A DNA stretch of 64,000 nucleotides from Hyphomonas sp. (GTDB lineage Bacteria; Pseudomonadota; Alphaproteobacteria; Caulobacterales; Hyphomonadaceae): positions 310,001 through 374,000 of the forward strand of contig JACKIK010000002.1 of NCBI GenBank assembly GCA_020638455.1. The letters run 5' to 3'. Under the pieces are notes generated by a model. That model saw nothing but the letters and a program-made list of their open reading frames with translations. It made no database searches and had not been told where the DNA came from. Below are positions 1 to 9,093 of this stretch, in pieces (within the stretch, counting starts at the first letter, position 1; each line of letters begins with the position of its first letter). The translations under genes were made by a program, and so were the position numbers.

Positions 1-1
1 A

Positions 2-499
2 GGCGAGAACGGCGAGACGTGGGCGGCCGTTCTGTATCAGGATGGAGTCGCTACGCCGGTTGGGCTCGGAAAAACCTCGCTTGGTGAGCTCACCGTGTCG
101 CACACCGACTTTGCCCGGCAGGAGGACGCGCTGCTGCTGACATGGTCGGGCGCCGGAACCAGCCTCGTGTTTGGCTCGCCGGCGGGCAGGGTCGACCTGT
201 CCGGCAAGGGCGCCGCATTCGATCTCGTATTCAGGGCGCGAGCTCCGGATGCGGAGGCTCAGACACTGACCATATCGGGTGGGTGTTCGCCGGATGGTGG
301 CTGCACGGGAGTGCAATCGGTGACCATAGAGCCGGGCGACTGGGCGGAAGTCCGTATTCCCGCTGCCTGTATCGGCATGGCGGATGTCAGCGCCGTGCCG
401 ATGGTCGCGAAGCTGGATATGGCCGAGGCCGGGGCGGTTGCGATTGCCGACGTGCATCTCGAGGCCGTTGGAGCGGGTGACGCTGCCTGCATGAACTGA
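2..499 (+). CDS. GH3/ExoP-type beta-glycosidase, C-terminal fragment (5' end outside window)
   Basis: The frame is open from the first complete codon at base 2 and ends at TGA 497-499, so this is the 3' end of a gene that begins upstream. About 165 residues are visible. They form a Gly/Ala-rich beta-sandwich-like segment with a paired-cysteine loop (SGGCSPDGGCTGVQ) and the run DWAEVRIPAACIG. This resembles the galactose-binding-like C-terminal domain of ExoP-type GH3 exo-beta-glucosidases/xylosidases of marine proteobacteria. No catalytic residues are inside the window, so the family call rests on the C-terminal domain and on context. The next gene, 37 bp downstream on the same strand, is a GH115 alpha-glucuronidase, which suggests a shared transcript and a role in xylan breakdown. 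Confidence 0.6.
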   Translation, partial: GENGETWAAVLYQDGVATPVGLGKTSLGELTVSHTDFARQEDALLLTWSGAGTSLVFGSPAGRVDLSGKGAAFDLVFRARAPDAEAQTLTISGGCSPDGGCTGVQSVTIEPGDWAEVRIPAACIGMADVSAVPMVAKLDMAEAGAVAIADVHLEAVGAGDAACMN

Positions 500-504
500 A
501 GGGT

Positions 505-518
505 GCCGCACGTGCGGC
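505..518. repeat. perfect 14-bp palindrome centred on CACGTG
   Basis: GCCGCACGTGCGGC is a perfect inverted repeat just after the stop of the GH3 fragment and before the ribosome-binding site of the GH115 gene. A related GCACGTGC core also follows the GH115 stop (3441-3450) and the stop of the amidohydrolase gene (about 24,054). Its function is not known. It may be a protein site, a processing signal or chance in GC-rich DNA. Confidence 0.4.
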
Positions 519-536
519 CACGACGGGAGGAAAGCA

Positions 537-3440
537 ATGGGACGCGTCAGGTTTCAGCTCTGTACCTTAGCACTCCTGTTCGTTGCCGGGCTGTCGCTTC
601 TTGCTTCGCCGGCTGCGCACGCCGAACAGGCGTGTACCGGCGCGGTCGCGGTCTGTGCCAAGCCTGCTGAAGGGGCGTTTCCGCTCATCCGGTCCGGCGC
701 GCCAGCGCCGATCGTCGTCGATGCGGGCGACTGGGCCGGCGTCGTCCGGGCAGCTGGCGACTTGCGCGATGATCTCGCAAAGGTCGGCGGAAAGACGGGC
801 GTGCTGTCGACGGGCGGAGGGGCCGGTCAGGCCTATGCAACACCGATCCTGGTTGGAACCTTGGGGCGGTCTCCGCTGATCGACCAGCTGGTCGCGTCCG
901 GCAAGCTGGATGTGTCCGGGGTTGACGGAACCTGGGAAGCCTACACGCAGGCCGTTGTGGACGATCCTGTGCCGGGTGTCTCACGCGCGCTCGTGATCGC
1001 AGGCGCCGACAAGCGCGGGACAATTTATGGCATCTACGACCTGTCGCGGCGCGCGGGCGTGTCTCCCTGGGTGTGGTGGGGCGATGTGCCTGTTCCGCAC
1101 AGGGAGGACCTGAGCGTCCTCGCCGGAGCCGTAAGCGATCATCCCGAGGTGAAGTATCGCGGCATTTTCCTCAACGACGAGAACCCCGCCCTGTACGGTT
1201 GGGTGAATGAGACCTTCGGCGGCTTCAATCATGAATTCTATGCGAAGGTTTTCGAGCTCATCCTCAGGGAAAAGGGCAACTACCTGTGGCCCGCAATGTG
1301 GGGCAAGGCGTTCTGGGACGACGATCCGCTGAATGGTCAGACCGCAGACACGTACGGCGTCGTGATGGGAACATCCCACCACGAGCCTCTCATGCGCGCC
1401 CATGTCGAATGGGAGCGATATGGCAAGGGTCCGTGGGACTACGCCCGTAACGATGAGGTGCTGCGAAAGTTCTGGCGCGAGGGCGTGGAGCGCATGGGTA
1501 ATGTCGAGTCGCTCGTAACGGTCGGCATGCGCGGCGATGGCGACGAGGCCATGACCGAGGGTACGGCCATCGACCTGCTGGAGCGGATCGTCACCGACCA
1601 GCGCAGGATTATCGCGGATGTCATCGGCCGCCCGGCGCAGGATCAGCCACAGGTGTGGGCGCTCTATAAGGAAGTGCAGGACTATTTCGATCAGGGCATG
1701 AAAGTGCCTGACGATGTCACCCTGCTGTTTGCTGACGACAACTGGGGCAACATCCGGCGTCTGCCGGCCGCCGGAGCGGAGCGTCCCGGCGGCTACGGTG
1801 TTTACTATCACTTCGACTATGTCGGCGGGCCCCGGAATTACAAATGGCTGAATACAAGCCAGGTCGAGCGGACCTGGGAACAGATGGACCTCGCCTGGGA
1901 GTACGGCGCGCGCCAGATATGGATCGCCAACGTCGGCGACCTCAAACCCATGGAGCTGCCCATCAGCTTCTTCCTGGACTATGCGTGGAATCCGGACGAC
2001 TGGCCGCAGGAACGCATGCAATCCTACACCCGTATGTGGGCAAGGGAGCAGTTCGGCGCCGACCACGCCGCAGAGATTGCCGACCTGCTGGACCACTACA
2101 CCAAGTATAACGCGCGCCGGAAGCCGGAACTGCTCGACGAGAGCACTTATAGCCTGACGTCATACCGGGAGTTCGAGCGCGTCGTGGCCGACTACAAGGC
2201 ACTGGCTGAGCGTGCCGATGCGGTTCTTTCCGTCCTGCCCGGCGATCAGAAGGATGCCTTTTATCAACTGGTCTGGTTCCCGATTCATGCCTGTGCAAAT
2301 CTCAACGAGCTTTACTACACAGTCGCGCTCAACAAGCTGTATGCGGAGCAGGGGCGCCCGGAAGCGAATGCACTGGCTGACCGCGCCCAAGCCTTGTTCG
2401 CACGGGACGACGAACTCACGCGCTTCTATCATGAGGATATTTCTGGCGGAAAATGGAACCACATGATGTCGCAGACCCACATCGGCTACACCTACTGGCA
2501 GCAGCCGGATGAGCAGGTGTTGCCGGAAGTGAAGCGCATCGCGAGCAACGGCAAGCGAGGACTGGGCGTGGCGATTGAGGGCAGTTCGTCCGTCTGGCCG
2601 AAAACGCAAGGAAAGGCGGTGCTACCTCTGTCTGACAGCCTCAACAGGCAGCCGCGTTATCTTGAACTCTTCAGCCAGGGCACTCGCGATGTATCATTCC
2701 GTATACGCAGCGACAGCGACTGGCTGAGCGTGCCGGTCACGGCGGGCAAGGTGGGCAACACATTGCGGCTGGAGGTCCGGGTTGATTGGGACAGGGTGCC
2801 CGCGGGCCGGTCGACCGGCGTGCTGAAGATCCGAAGCGGATGGTGGCGGACTGTTCAGGTTCGTGTGCCGGTCTACAAGGCGGATCCGAAGCGCCTCTGG
2901 TCCGGCTATTTCTCGGCCGACGATACAATTTCGCTTCCCGCGAGCGGCTACTCGCGCGCCGTGGCTGGTGGAGGTGTGAATTGGAATGTGATCCGGAATC
3001 TCGGGCTCGTGAGCGGTGCTGTCGGTGCGTTTCCGCGCTCGCTTCCGGCGATCAGCCCTGATGCCGGCTCGCCTCACCTGGAGTATGACGTGAACCTGTT
3101 GGAAGCTGGGTCTTACGTGGTGACGGTCAAGCTCGCCCCGTCTCTCGATGTCAGGGGACAGCAGGGGACGCGGTTTGCCGTTTCGGTGGATGATGATGCA
3201 CCGGTGATTGTGAGAGCCAATGATGGCCTCGCTCCGGATTCGGACGCATGGAATGAGGCCGTCTCGCACAATCAGGTGCAAAGGCAGGTGCCAATTGATG
3301 TCGCTGAGCCAGGTGCACATGTAGTGAAGCTCTGGCTGGTGGATCCTGGACTTGCATTCGAGGACATTGTTGTCAGCCGGGATGATCTGCCCGCAAGCTA
3401 TCTCGGGCCGCCCTACAGCGCGCAAGTCAGCGAAAATTAG
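537..3440 (+). CDS. GH115 xylan alpha-1,2-glucuronidase
   Basis: This 967-residue exported glycoside hydrolase should remove alpha-1,2-linked (4-O-methyl)glucuronic acid from xylan. It starts at ATG 537 behind GGGAGGAAAG. A signal peptide covers about residues 1-29 (hydrophobic core LALLFVAGLSLLAS, AHA cleavage site). The N-terminal region leads to YGIYDLSRRAGVSPWVWWGD, typical of GH115, and the SHHEPLMRAH segment begins at residue 280. VGMRGDGDEAM and LLFADDNWGNIRRLP follow in the catalytic barrel. The last 180 residues match the GH115 C-terminal beta-sandwich. The length is normal for the family. The gene follows a GH3-like gene and converges on a GH43 gene. Glucuronate released here would feed the uxaC-uxuB-manD-kdgK genes further along. 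The family call is strong; the exact substrate is inferred. Confidence 0.9.
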   Translation: MGRVRFQLCTLALLFVAGLSLLASPAAHAEQACTGAVAVCAKPAEGAFPLIRSGAPAPIVVDAGDWAGVVRAAGDLRDDLAKVGGKTGVLSTGGGAGQAYATPILVGTLGRSPLIDQLVASGKLDVSGVDGTWEAYTQAVVDDPVPGVSRALVIAGADKRGTIYGIYDLSRRAGVSPWVWWGDVPVPHREDLSVLAGAVSDHPEVKYRGIFLNDENPALYGWVNETFGGFNHEFYAKVFELILREKGNYLWPAMWGKAFWDDDPLNGQTADTYGVVMGTSHHEPLMRAHVEWERYGKGPWDYARNDEVLRKFWREGVERMGNVESLVTVGMRGDGDEAMTEGTAIDLLERIVTDQRRIIADVIGRPAQDQPQVWALYKEVQDYFDQGMKVPDDVTLLFADDNWGNIRRLPAAGAERPGGYGVYYHFDYVGGPRNYKWLNTSQVERTWEQMDLAWEYGARQIWIANVGDLKPMELPISFFLDYAWNPDDWPQERMQSYTRMWAREQFGADHAAEIADLLDHYTKYNARRKPELLDESTYSLTSYREFERVVADYKALAERADAVLSVLPGDQKDAFYQLVWFPIHACANLNELYYTVALNKLYAEQGRPEANALADRAQALFARDDELTRFYHEDISGGKWNHMMSQTHIGYTYWQQPDEQVLPEVKRIASNGKRGLGVAIEGSSSVWPKTQGKAVLPLSDSLNRQPRYLELFSQGTRDVSFRIRSDSDWLSVPVTAGKVGNTLRLEVRVDWDRVPAGRSTGVLKIRSGWWRTVQVRVPVYKADPKRLWSGYFSADDTISLPASGYSRAVAGGGVNWNVIRNLGLVSGAVGAFPRSLPAISPDAGSPHLEYDVNLLEAGSYVVTVKLAPSLDVRGQQGTRFAVSVDDDAPVIVRANDGLAPDSDAWNEAVSHNQVQRQVPIDVAEPGAHVVKLWLVDPGLAFEDIVVSRDDLPASYLGPPYSAQVSEN

Positions 3441-3452
3441 CGCACGTGCGGA

Positions 3453-5180
3453 CTATTGAAGCGCCGGTTCGTTATCGAGCGATTGCGCGTAGACGCCGAA
3501 TACGGTGCCGACGAAGCCGCCTGCAACATGCGTGCTGAGCAGGGTCCCATCCTGTGCGAGCGCCACCGGTGCCCAGCCGCCGTGGCCATCACCCTGAAAG
3601 AAATCATAATTTGCCCCATGCGCCGCGATTTTCAGCGACACGGGGCCGCCGGCAGGGGCGAGGACCGGACTTTCGGCAACAACCTGGCCGTTGCGCGGCG
3701 TCTCATCCCCCGCGCGCCGGTGGAGGCGGACAACCGGTTCGCCTGCGTCGTTCACGGATAGCCCGAGCGAATAGAAGAACGCGTCATTCTGGAAGGCCGC
3801 CAGTCCGGCTTCGTCGCCGGGCGAACCGGCAGCGAATGAGACTTCGGTCGTCGCCTCGGCATTCATGTGCTGCTGCCGCCGGGCAAGGAACGAAGGCTGG
3901 CCTCCGTCTCCAAGACTGACCGGCCGGGCATTCAGCGTGAGTGCATGGTTTCGGAAGCCATACCATTTCCCGTGGGGCACGCGGACGGTCATCCAGCCGG
4001 GAGGCAGGGAGTCGCCATTGAATTCCTGAGTGACGGAGAAGTTGCCTGCGGTCGGCAAGCTGGGTGCGGTCTCCGCCGGAAGGTCCGGCCGTTTCAGGCG
4101 ATAGGGTACGCGCTCACCCGGTTCGAGGATGACCGGCCAGCCGTCTTTCCATTTGACGGGCAGGAGAAAGGTCTCCCGTCCCGTGTTGTAGTCGTCGTCA
4201 TGATACGGACGGACACCCAGAAAGCTCGCCCACCAGTTGCCCGATGCGTCCTCAACGAAGTCCGCATGGCCGACGGAAGTAATGGGATCCTCGCGGCTTT
4301 CCGGAAGGTCCCGCTGGGTCAGGATCGGATTACCCGGATACGGCGTGTAGGGGCCGAGCACCTTGTCCGCCTTGAACACGACCTGGGAATGCCCCTTCGC
4401 CGTGCCGCCCTCCGCTGCGCTGAATAGGTATTCGTTGCCGACGCGGTAGATGTGAGGTCCTTCGATCCAGATCGGTTTGTCCTGCGGCCGCGCCCCGCCA
4501 TTGATGATCATGGCGGGGGCGGACACGGGCTGGAATGTCTGCTGGTCTATCTCTCGTATCCAGATTGCGCGATGCCCCGGATAGGTGGAACCACCTTCCG
4601 GTTCGTCGTTGTTCATCAGGTAGAGCTTGCCATCCGTGTCCCAGAACAGGGAAGGGTCGATGCCGCCGACGTCCGGTATCCAGACCGGGTCGCTCCACGG
4701 TCCGGCCGGGTCCTCTGCTGTGACGATGAAGTTGCCACCGCAGTCGACACAGGTGTTGGCGACATAGAACCTGCCATCATGATGGGAGATGGTCGGGGCG
4801 AACACGCCGCGCGACAGTCCGAGACCCTCGAAATCCAGCATGCCGGGCCGGTCGATGACGTTGCCGATCTGCGTCCAGTGAACGAGGTCGGTACTGTGCC
4901 AGACCGGAATGCCGGGGAAATAGCAGAATGTGGAGTTTACCAGATAATAGTCGCTGCCGACCTGCGTTATGGCCGGGTCAGGATAGAATCCGGTGAGGAT
5001 CGGATTCCACATTTCACCGTCGCCAAGAGGCGGCCCGTCGAACACCGGGTCATGTCCGGCGTAGGTGAACCCGGAGAATTCAGCCTGAAGGCGTGGCGGT
5101 AGAGCGTTCGAGGGCGCGCACGCGACAAGAATCATCAGGCTTGTCAGAGATGTCCGGCTTGCGATTCTGCCCCATTCCAT
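3453..5180 (-). CDS. GH43 family beta-xylosidase/arabinofuranosidase-like lipoprotein
   Basis: I place the start at ATG 5180, preceded by AGGGG. This gives 575 residues with a lipoprotein signal ending in LVAC (Cys21). A longer in-frame start at 5315 would put an arginine-rich stretch before the lipobox and run over the operator. The five-bladed propeller begins with NPILTGFYPDPAITQ, with the likely general-base Asp near residue 68. It continues with GIDPSLFWD and IEGPHIY, which supply the other two acidic residues expected in GH43. About 190 C-terminal residues form a beta-sandwich like the GH43 C2 domain. The product probably removes xylose or arabinose units at the outer or inner membrane surface. 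A LacI-type operator lies 46 bp upstream (5226-5239), so repression by the neighbouring LacI protein is likely. Confidence 0.88.
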   Translation of the reverse strand: MEWGRIASRTSLTSLMILVACAPSNALPPRLQAEFSGFTYAGHDPVFDGPPLGDGEMWNPILTGFYPDPAITQVGSDYYLVNSTFCYFPGIPVWHSTDLVHWTQIGNVIDRPGMLDFEGLGLSRGVFAPTISHHDGRFYVANTCVDCGGNFIVTAEDPAGPWSDPVWIPDVGGIDPSLFWDTDGKLYLMNNDEPEGGSTYPGHRAIWIREIDQQTFQPVSAPAMIINGGARPQDKPIWIEGPHIYRVGNEYLFSAAEGGTAKGHSQVVFKADKVLGPYTPYPGNPILTQRDLPESREDPITSVGHADFVEDASGNWWASFLGVRPYHDDDYNTGRETFLLPVKWKDGWPVILEPGERVPYRLKRPDLPAETAPSLPTAGNFSVTQEFNGDSLPPGWMTVRVPHGKWYGFRNHALTLNARPVSLGDGGQPSFLARRQQHMNAEATTEVSFAAGSPGDEAGLAAFQNDAFFYSLGLSVNDAGEPVVRLHRRAGDETPRNGQVVAESPVLAPAGGPVSLKIAAHGANYDFFQGDGHGGWAPVALAQDGTLLSTHVAGGFVGTVFGVYAQSLDNEPALQ

Positions 5181-5225
5181 CGTTTCCCCTTTTCGATCGC
5201 ACTCTGGACGCCCGCAAAGCCTCCG

Positions 5226-5239
5226 TGATAGCGTTATCA
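5226..5239. promoter_or_regulatory. LacI-family operator upstream of the GH43 gene
   Basis: TGATAGCGTTATCA is a near-perfect inverted repeat around a central CG, the usual form of LacI-family operators. The identical 14-mer occurs at 7574-7587 upstream of xylB. It sits in the 294-bp gap between the GH43 gene and the divergent lacI gene, close to the GH43 start, so it could control both. Confidence 0.65.
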
Positions 5240-5474
5240 TTGCCCGGCGCGACTGTGCCCGCAAGCCCGAACAGGCGGGTGCGGCGCCACGTGCCGGGCA
5301 GGGATGCCAGCGCAATTCGGCGCGTTTGCGTAAGGGTTTCTTGTGAAAGAAAGTGCAAAGTTAATTCAGGGTTTTCCGGGATTTTGCAGGTATTGTTGAC
5401 TTGGCAGGCCACGCCGGGAAAAAGGGACTGAAGTAACGGGGGGGAACAGTTCGAAAAGGGCTGGCTGAAATAAA

Positions 5475-6524
5475 ATGAAAACATCTTCGCCACGCACCGG
5501 ACGCAAGCAGCACGCGACCATTCGCGAAGTCGCCGAAATGGCCGGCGTTTCCCAGATGACTGTGTCCCGGGTTCTGAATCGCCGCGAGTCCGTGAAGGAG
5601 TCGACGCGGGAGAAGGTCGAGGAAGCGATCCAGGCGCTGAACTACCGCCCGAACCTGCTGGCGCGTAGCCTTGCCGGCGGCAAGTCGCTGTTCATCGGGC
5701 TGATCTTCAACAATCCCAGCAACAACTATCTTGGCGAACTGCTGGTCGGCACGCTCAACCGCTGCCGCGAGGCGGGCCACCACCTCGTGATCGAAGACTT
5801 TTCGACAACGGCGCGCGACAAGGAAATCGATGCGCTGATCGAGCGGATCAGCGGGGCGGGCCTTGATGGCGTGATCGTGGCCCCGCCGATCAGCGAAGAC
5901 GAAGCCATTCTTTCCAAGCTGCGCCAGGCAGGCCTCAAGACTGTGCTGATTGCGCCGCGCGAGCCGCCCGCCAATGGCGTGAGCGTTTCGATCGACGACG
6001 TTGCTGCGGCTGACCGGATCACCCAGTACCTGATCGATCACGGTCACAAGCGGATTGCCTTCGTCATCGGCGCGACGGACCAGTCCTCCTCTCGCCGGCG
6101 GTACCGCGGCTTCGATCTGGCGATGGCCCGGAATGGCCTGTCCGTCGACGACAATCTCGTCCAGCAGGGGGACTACACGTATCGCAGCGGAATGCTCGCG
6201 GGCGAACACTTTTTTTCCCTTCCTGACCCGCCAACAGCCGTGTTCGCCAGCAATGACGACATGGCGGCGGGCGTACTGGCTGCCGCGCAGCGACACGGGC
6301 TCAAGGTGCCTGACAATGTCTCGATCGTCGGCTTCGATGACACGGCCATCGCATCGGCCATGTGGCCGCAGCTGACGACAGTGCGCCAGCCGATCGCAGA
6401 AATGGGATACCAGGCAGTGAACCTTCTCGCACGGATCCTGAGTGAAAGCGAAGCGAAGGCGTCCGAGCGGAACCTGGTACTCGATGTGGCGCTGGTCGAA
6501 CGGGATACCGTCCGCCGACGCTAG
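5475..6524 (+). CDS. LacI family transcriptional regulator (probable xylose/xylan regulator)
   Basis: This is a 349-residue LacI/GalR repressor. The N-terminal helix-turn-helix is ATIREVAEMAGVSQMTVSRV (about residues 14-33), followed by the hinge region NYRPNLLARSLAGG. A periplasmic-binding-protein-like effector domain follows, with VFASNDDMAAGVLAAAQRHG and IVGFDDTAIASAMWPQLTTV. The gene is divergent from the GH43 gene, and its stop overlaps that of the convergent aldose epimerase gene in the shared CTAG. Two identical operators flank it, one before GH43 and one before xylB, so this protein is their most likely reader. The ligand is probably xylose, xylulose or a xylo-oligosaccharide, but that is inference from neighbours. 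Confidence 0.9.
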   Translation: MKTSSPRTGRKQHATIREVAEMAGVSQMTVSRVLNRRESVKESTREKVEEAIQALNYRPNLLARSLAGGKSLFIGLIFNNPSNNYLGELLVGTLNRCREAGHHLVIEDFSTTARDKEIDALIERISGAGLDGVIVAPPISEDEAILSKLRQAGLKTVLIAPREPPANGVSVSIDDVAAADRITQYLIDHGHKRIAFVIGATDQSSSRRRYRGFDLAMARNGLSVDDNLVQQGDYTYRSGMLAGEHFFSLPDPPTAVFASNDDMAAGVLAAAQRHGLKVPDNVSIVGFDDTAIASAMWPQLTTVRQPIAEMGYQAVNLLARILSESEAKASERNLVLDVALVERDTVRRR

Positions 6525-7387
6525 ACGCGACCGGGTTTGAGCCGGATCAACGCTGTGAGCGTTTCGCCGGGTGCAAGTTCCCTCAATCCCGTAACCGAGC
6601 GCTCAAGTGCCGAATTCACGGCGTTCGGTGCGTGCGAAACCGGCTCGACGCAGAAGAAATCCGCTCCTGCCGGTATATAGACCACGAGATGGCCCAGCTC
6701 TGCCGAGGATTCGAGATCGACCTGAATGCCTCGCCCGGGCCAGACGATCCGCGCATTCGCGGGGCTGGCCGAAAAGGCGTTGTCGAGCTCGAGTGTGTCG
6801 ACGCTTACCGGACCGGAAATGTCGGCATCCATGGTCACTGGCGAGGGGCGCTCGGGAAGCGCACCGCGTTCGGCCGCCCAGATGCCGGACACACTGGCCT
6901 GCAATACGGCATCGCCACGCGGGAAGTACGGGTGCCAGCCCAAGCCGGCCGGCATTGGACCGTCCGACAGGTTCGTCAGCGCCAGTTCCAGGCGCAACCC
7001 GTCGTCTGTCAGCTCAAAGGTCTGCGCGGCCCGGTAACTCCAGGGCCAGGTGCCAGCGACGTGATCATAGGCGATGCGGACGAACCCCGGCCCCTGGTCT
7101 TCAAGTGTCCATGGGTTGAGCCAGGCGTGGCCATGAATCGCGTGCGCTTCGGGCGGGAAATTGGGTTCAAGCTGGATGGTCCGGCCATGCCAGTCAAACC
7201 GGCCGTCGCAGATCCTGCCGGAATAGGGAAATAGCGGAAAGCCGGCTGTCTCAAGCGGGCTTGCCTCGCTGCCGGCCTGGGCAGGACGGAGAATGTCGAC
7301 GCCCGCCCAGGAAAAGCTTCGGACACTTCCCCCGAGCAGAGGCATCAGGGCCAGTCTGAACTCGCCATGTTCAAGCACGATCTCCAT
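6521..7387 (-). CDS. aldose 1-epimerase (mutarotase) family protein
   Basis: The 288-residue product belongs to the GalM/YeaD-like mutarotase superfamily. Characteristic stretches are FPLFPYSGRICDGRF, HAIHGHAWLNPWTLED (active-site His) and LGWHPYFPR. I use ATG 7387, because the homologous part begins at MEIVLEHGEFRLALMPLLGG and a GGAGGAG lies upstream. An in-frame start at 7486 would add 33 unlike residues across an operator-like site. The role is interconversion of alpha and beta anomers of a pentose or hexose released from xylan, speeding flux into xylose isomerase. It is transcribed away from xylB-xylA and shares the operator-bearing promoter region with them. Confidence 0.85.
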   Translation of the reverse strand: MEIVLEHGEFRLALMPLLGGSVRSFSWAGVDILRPAQAGSEASPLETAGFPLFPYSGRICDGRFDWHGRTIQLEPNFPPEAHAIHGHAWLNPWTLEDQGPGFVRIAYDHVAGTWPWSYRAAQTFELTDDGLRLELALTNLSDGPMPAGLGWHPYFPRGDAVLQASVSGIWAAERGALPERPSPVTMDADISGPVSVDTLELDNAFSASPANARIVWPGRGIQVDLESSAELGHLVVYIPAGADFFCVEPVSHAPNAVNSALERSVTGLRELAPGETLTALIRLKPGRV

Positions 7388-7449
7388 CGCCGGCCACTGC
7401 TCCTCCCGCTTCCCGCCGGCTTTGACCCAGCTTGTTTTGTCGTGAAGCA

Positions 7450-7463
7450 TGAGAACGCTAACA
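7450..7463. promoter_or_regulatory. possible weak LacI operator upstream of the aldose epimerase gene
   Basis: TGAGAACGCTAACA agrees at 10 of 14 positions with the plus-strand operator TGATAGCGTTATCA and at 12 of 14 with that operator's reverse complement. It lies 63 bp upstream of the epimerase start and 111 bp from the exact copy at 7574. Such spacing would suit cooperative binding or looping by one LacI tetramer, but the match is imperfect. Confidence 0.35.
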
Positions 7464-7573
7464 TTGGAAGCTGTAAAGTCTCCCAAATGCAGATAAATGC
7501 GCGGCTCCGGCTGGAATCCTGCGTTCGCAGCGGGGCTTGACCCGCGTCAAATCTTGCGCAGTAAAAACAGGGA

Positions 7574-7587
7574 TGATAGCGTTATCA
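7574..7587. promoter_or_regulatory. LacI-family operator upstream of xylB
   Basis: TGATAGCGTTATCA is identical to the site at 5226-5239, and the following T is also conserved. It lies 51 bp before the GTG start of xylulokinase, within the divergent promoter region shared with the epimerase gene. It is probably the binding site of the LacI protein encoded at 5475-6524. Confidence 0.65.
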
Positions 7588-7637
7588 TTTCGTGGGGCCG
7601 TAAACGCAGACCAGGCCCGGAGGAGGAAGCGGCAGCA

Positions 7638-9092
7638 GTGTTCCTGGGTGTCGACATTGGCACGTCCAGCGTGAAAGCCACGCTGATCGACGAGGCTGGC
7701 CTGCCGGTCGAAGTGGCGCAGGCCGAATTGCCGATTTCCCGGCCGAAACCGCTATGGTCAGAACAGAATCCTTCCGACTGGTGGACCGCCACGAACATGG
7801 CTGTGGCGAAGCTGGATGTGGATCGGCGCCATGCCGTGAAGGCCATTGGCTTGTCGGGCCAGATGCACGGGGCAACGCTGCTTGATCGCGCGATGAAGCC
7901 GCTGCGTCCGGCGATTCTCTGGAATGACGGCCGAAGCTTCCTCGAATGTGAGGAACTTCAGGCCGGAACGCCCGAATTTGTGTCCGTGGGCGGCAACCTT
8001 GTCATGCCTGGTTTCACGGCCCCGAAGCTCGCATGGGTGCGGCGGCACGAGCCCGATGTCTTTGCGAAGACGGAAAAAGTGCTGCTGCCCAAGGACTATG
8101 TGCGCCTGCGCATGACGGGCGAGCTTGCGTCCGACATGTCGGATTCGTCCGGCACACTCTGGATGGACGTCGAGAACAGGCGCTGGTCCGATGTCCTGCT
8201 GGCTGCAACCGGCCTCGAAGAGAGGCATATGCCCTTATTGTATGAAGGGCCGGAGCCGACCGGAATCCTTCGCGCCGAAGCGGCGGAAGCCTGGGGCATG
8301 TCGCGCGTTCCCGTTGTGGCGGGGGGCGGAGACAATGCCGCGGGCGCGGTGGGCGTCGGCGTCACCGATGATGGGGATGCGCTGCTGTCGCTCGGCACAT
8401 CCGGTGTCATCTTCGTGGCGGGCAAGACGTTCCGTTCCAATCCGGACTCGGCGGCGCACGCATTCTGCCACGCGCTGCCGCATCGCTGGCACCTGATGTC
8501 CGTGATGCTCAGCGCGGCAAGCTGTCTCGACTGGGCGGTCAGGCTGACCGGCGTGAGTGGCGCCGCCGAACTGATCCGCCTCGCGGAGCAGGATGCCGGC
8601 CTCGGCGCGAGCGAGATATTCCTGCCTTACCTTTCCGGCGAACGCACGCCGCATAACAATCCGCATGCGTCGGGCGTACTGTTCGGGCTGACGCACGATT
8701 CAGGGTCTGCGCAGATTGGGCAGGCTGTGCTTGAGGGCGTGGCGTTCGGCATGGCGGATGGTCTCGATGCGCTTGTCGCCTCCGGTGTAGATGTCCACCA
8801 GATTTCCGTGATAGGCGGCGGGTCCCAATCGCTTTACTGGGGCCGCATCCTGGCTGCTGCGCTGAACCGTCCGATGGTGTACCGCGACGGCGCTGCAACC
8901 GGGCCAGCCTATGGCGCCGCCCGTCTCGCACGCTTCCACGTTCAGGGGGGCGCGGTCGACGACATGTTCCCTCCGCCGAAGGTGCTCGACATCGTCGAGC
9001 CGCGCGAGAGCGACATCGAACAGCTGGCCCCGAAATACGACAAATTCACTTCCCTCTACCACACGATAAAAAAAGCCTTCAAAGGAGACTGA
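7638..9092 (+). CDS. xylB: xylulokinase
   Basis: This FGGY-family kinase phosphorylates D-xylulose to xylulose-5-phosphate with ATP. The start is GTG 7638, eight bases behind AGGAGGAAG, giving 484 residues, the usual size. Earlier in-frame codons would add a peptide overlapping the operator. The ATPase core begins FLGVDIGTSSVKATLID (phosphate-1 loop). Next come LSGQMHGATLLD, the substrate-loop DSSGTLWMDVENRRW, GGGDNAAGAVGVG, LSLGTSGVIFVAG and VIGGGSQSLYWGRILA near the end. The gene is followed one base later by xylA, so the two form a tight operon. The LacI operator at 7574 predicts induction by xylose-type signals. Confidence 0.95.
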   Translation: MFLGVDIGTSSVKATLIDEAGLPVEVAQAELPISRPKPLWSEQNPSDWWTATNMAVAKLDVDRRHAVKAIGLSGQMHGATLLDRAMKPLRPAILWNDGRSFLECEELQAGTPEFVSVGGNLVMPGFTAPKLAWVRRHEPDVFAKTEKVLLPKDYVRLRMTGELASDMSDSSGTLWMDVENRRWSDVLLAATGLEERHMPLLYEGPEPTGILRAEAAEAWGMSRVPVVAGGGDNAAGAVGVGVTDDGDALLSLGTSGVIFVAGKTFRSNPDSAAHAFCHALPHRWHLMSVMLSAASCLDWAVRLTGVSGAAELIRLAEQDAGLGASEIFLPYLSGERTPHNNPHASGVLFGLTHDSGSAQIGQAVLEGVAFGMADGLDALVASGVDVHQISVIGGGSQSLYWGRILAAALNRPMVYRDGAATGPAYGAARLARFHVQGGAVDDMFPPPKVLDIVEPRESDIEQLAPKYDKFTSLYHTIKKAFKGD

Positions 9093-9093
9093 A

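Noticed and set aside
5181..5315. N-terminal extension of the GH43 protein
   Set aside because: It would put 45 basic residues ahead of a good lipoprotein signal and overlap the LacI operator; ATG 5180 has a Shine-Dalgarno.
7497..7637. N-terminal extension of xylulokinase
   Set aside because: It overlaps the operator at 7574-7587 and lacks homology; GTG 7638 has AGGAGGAAG at the right distance.
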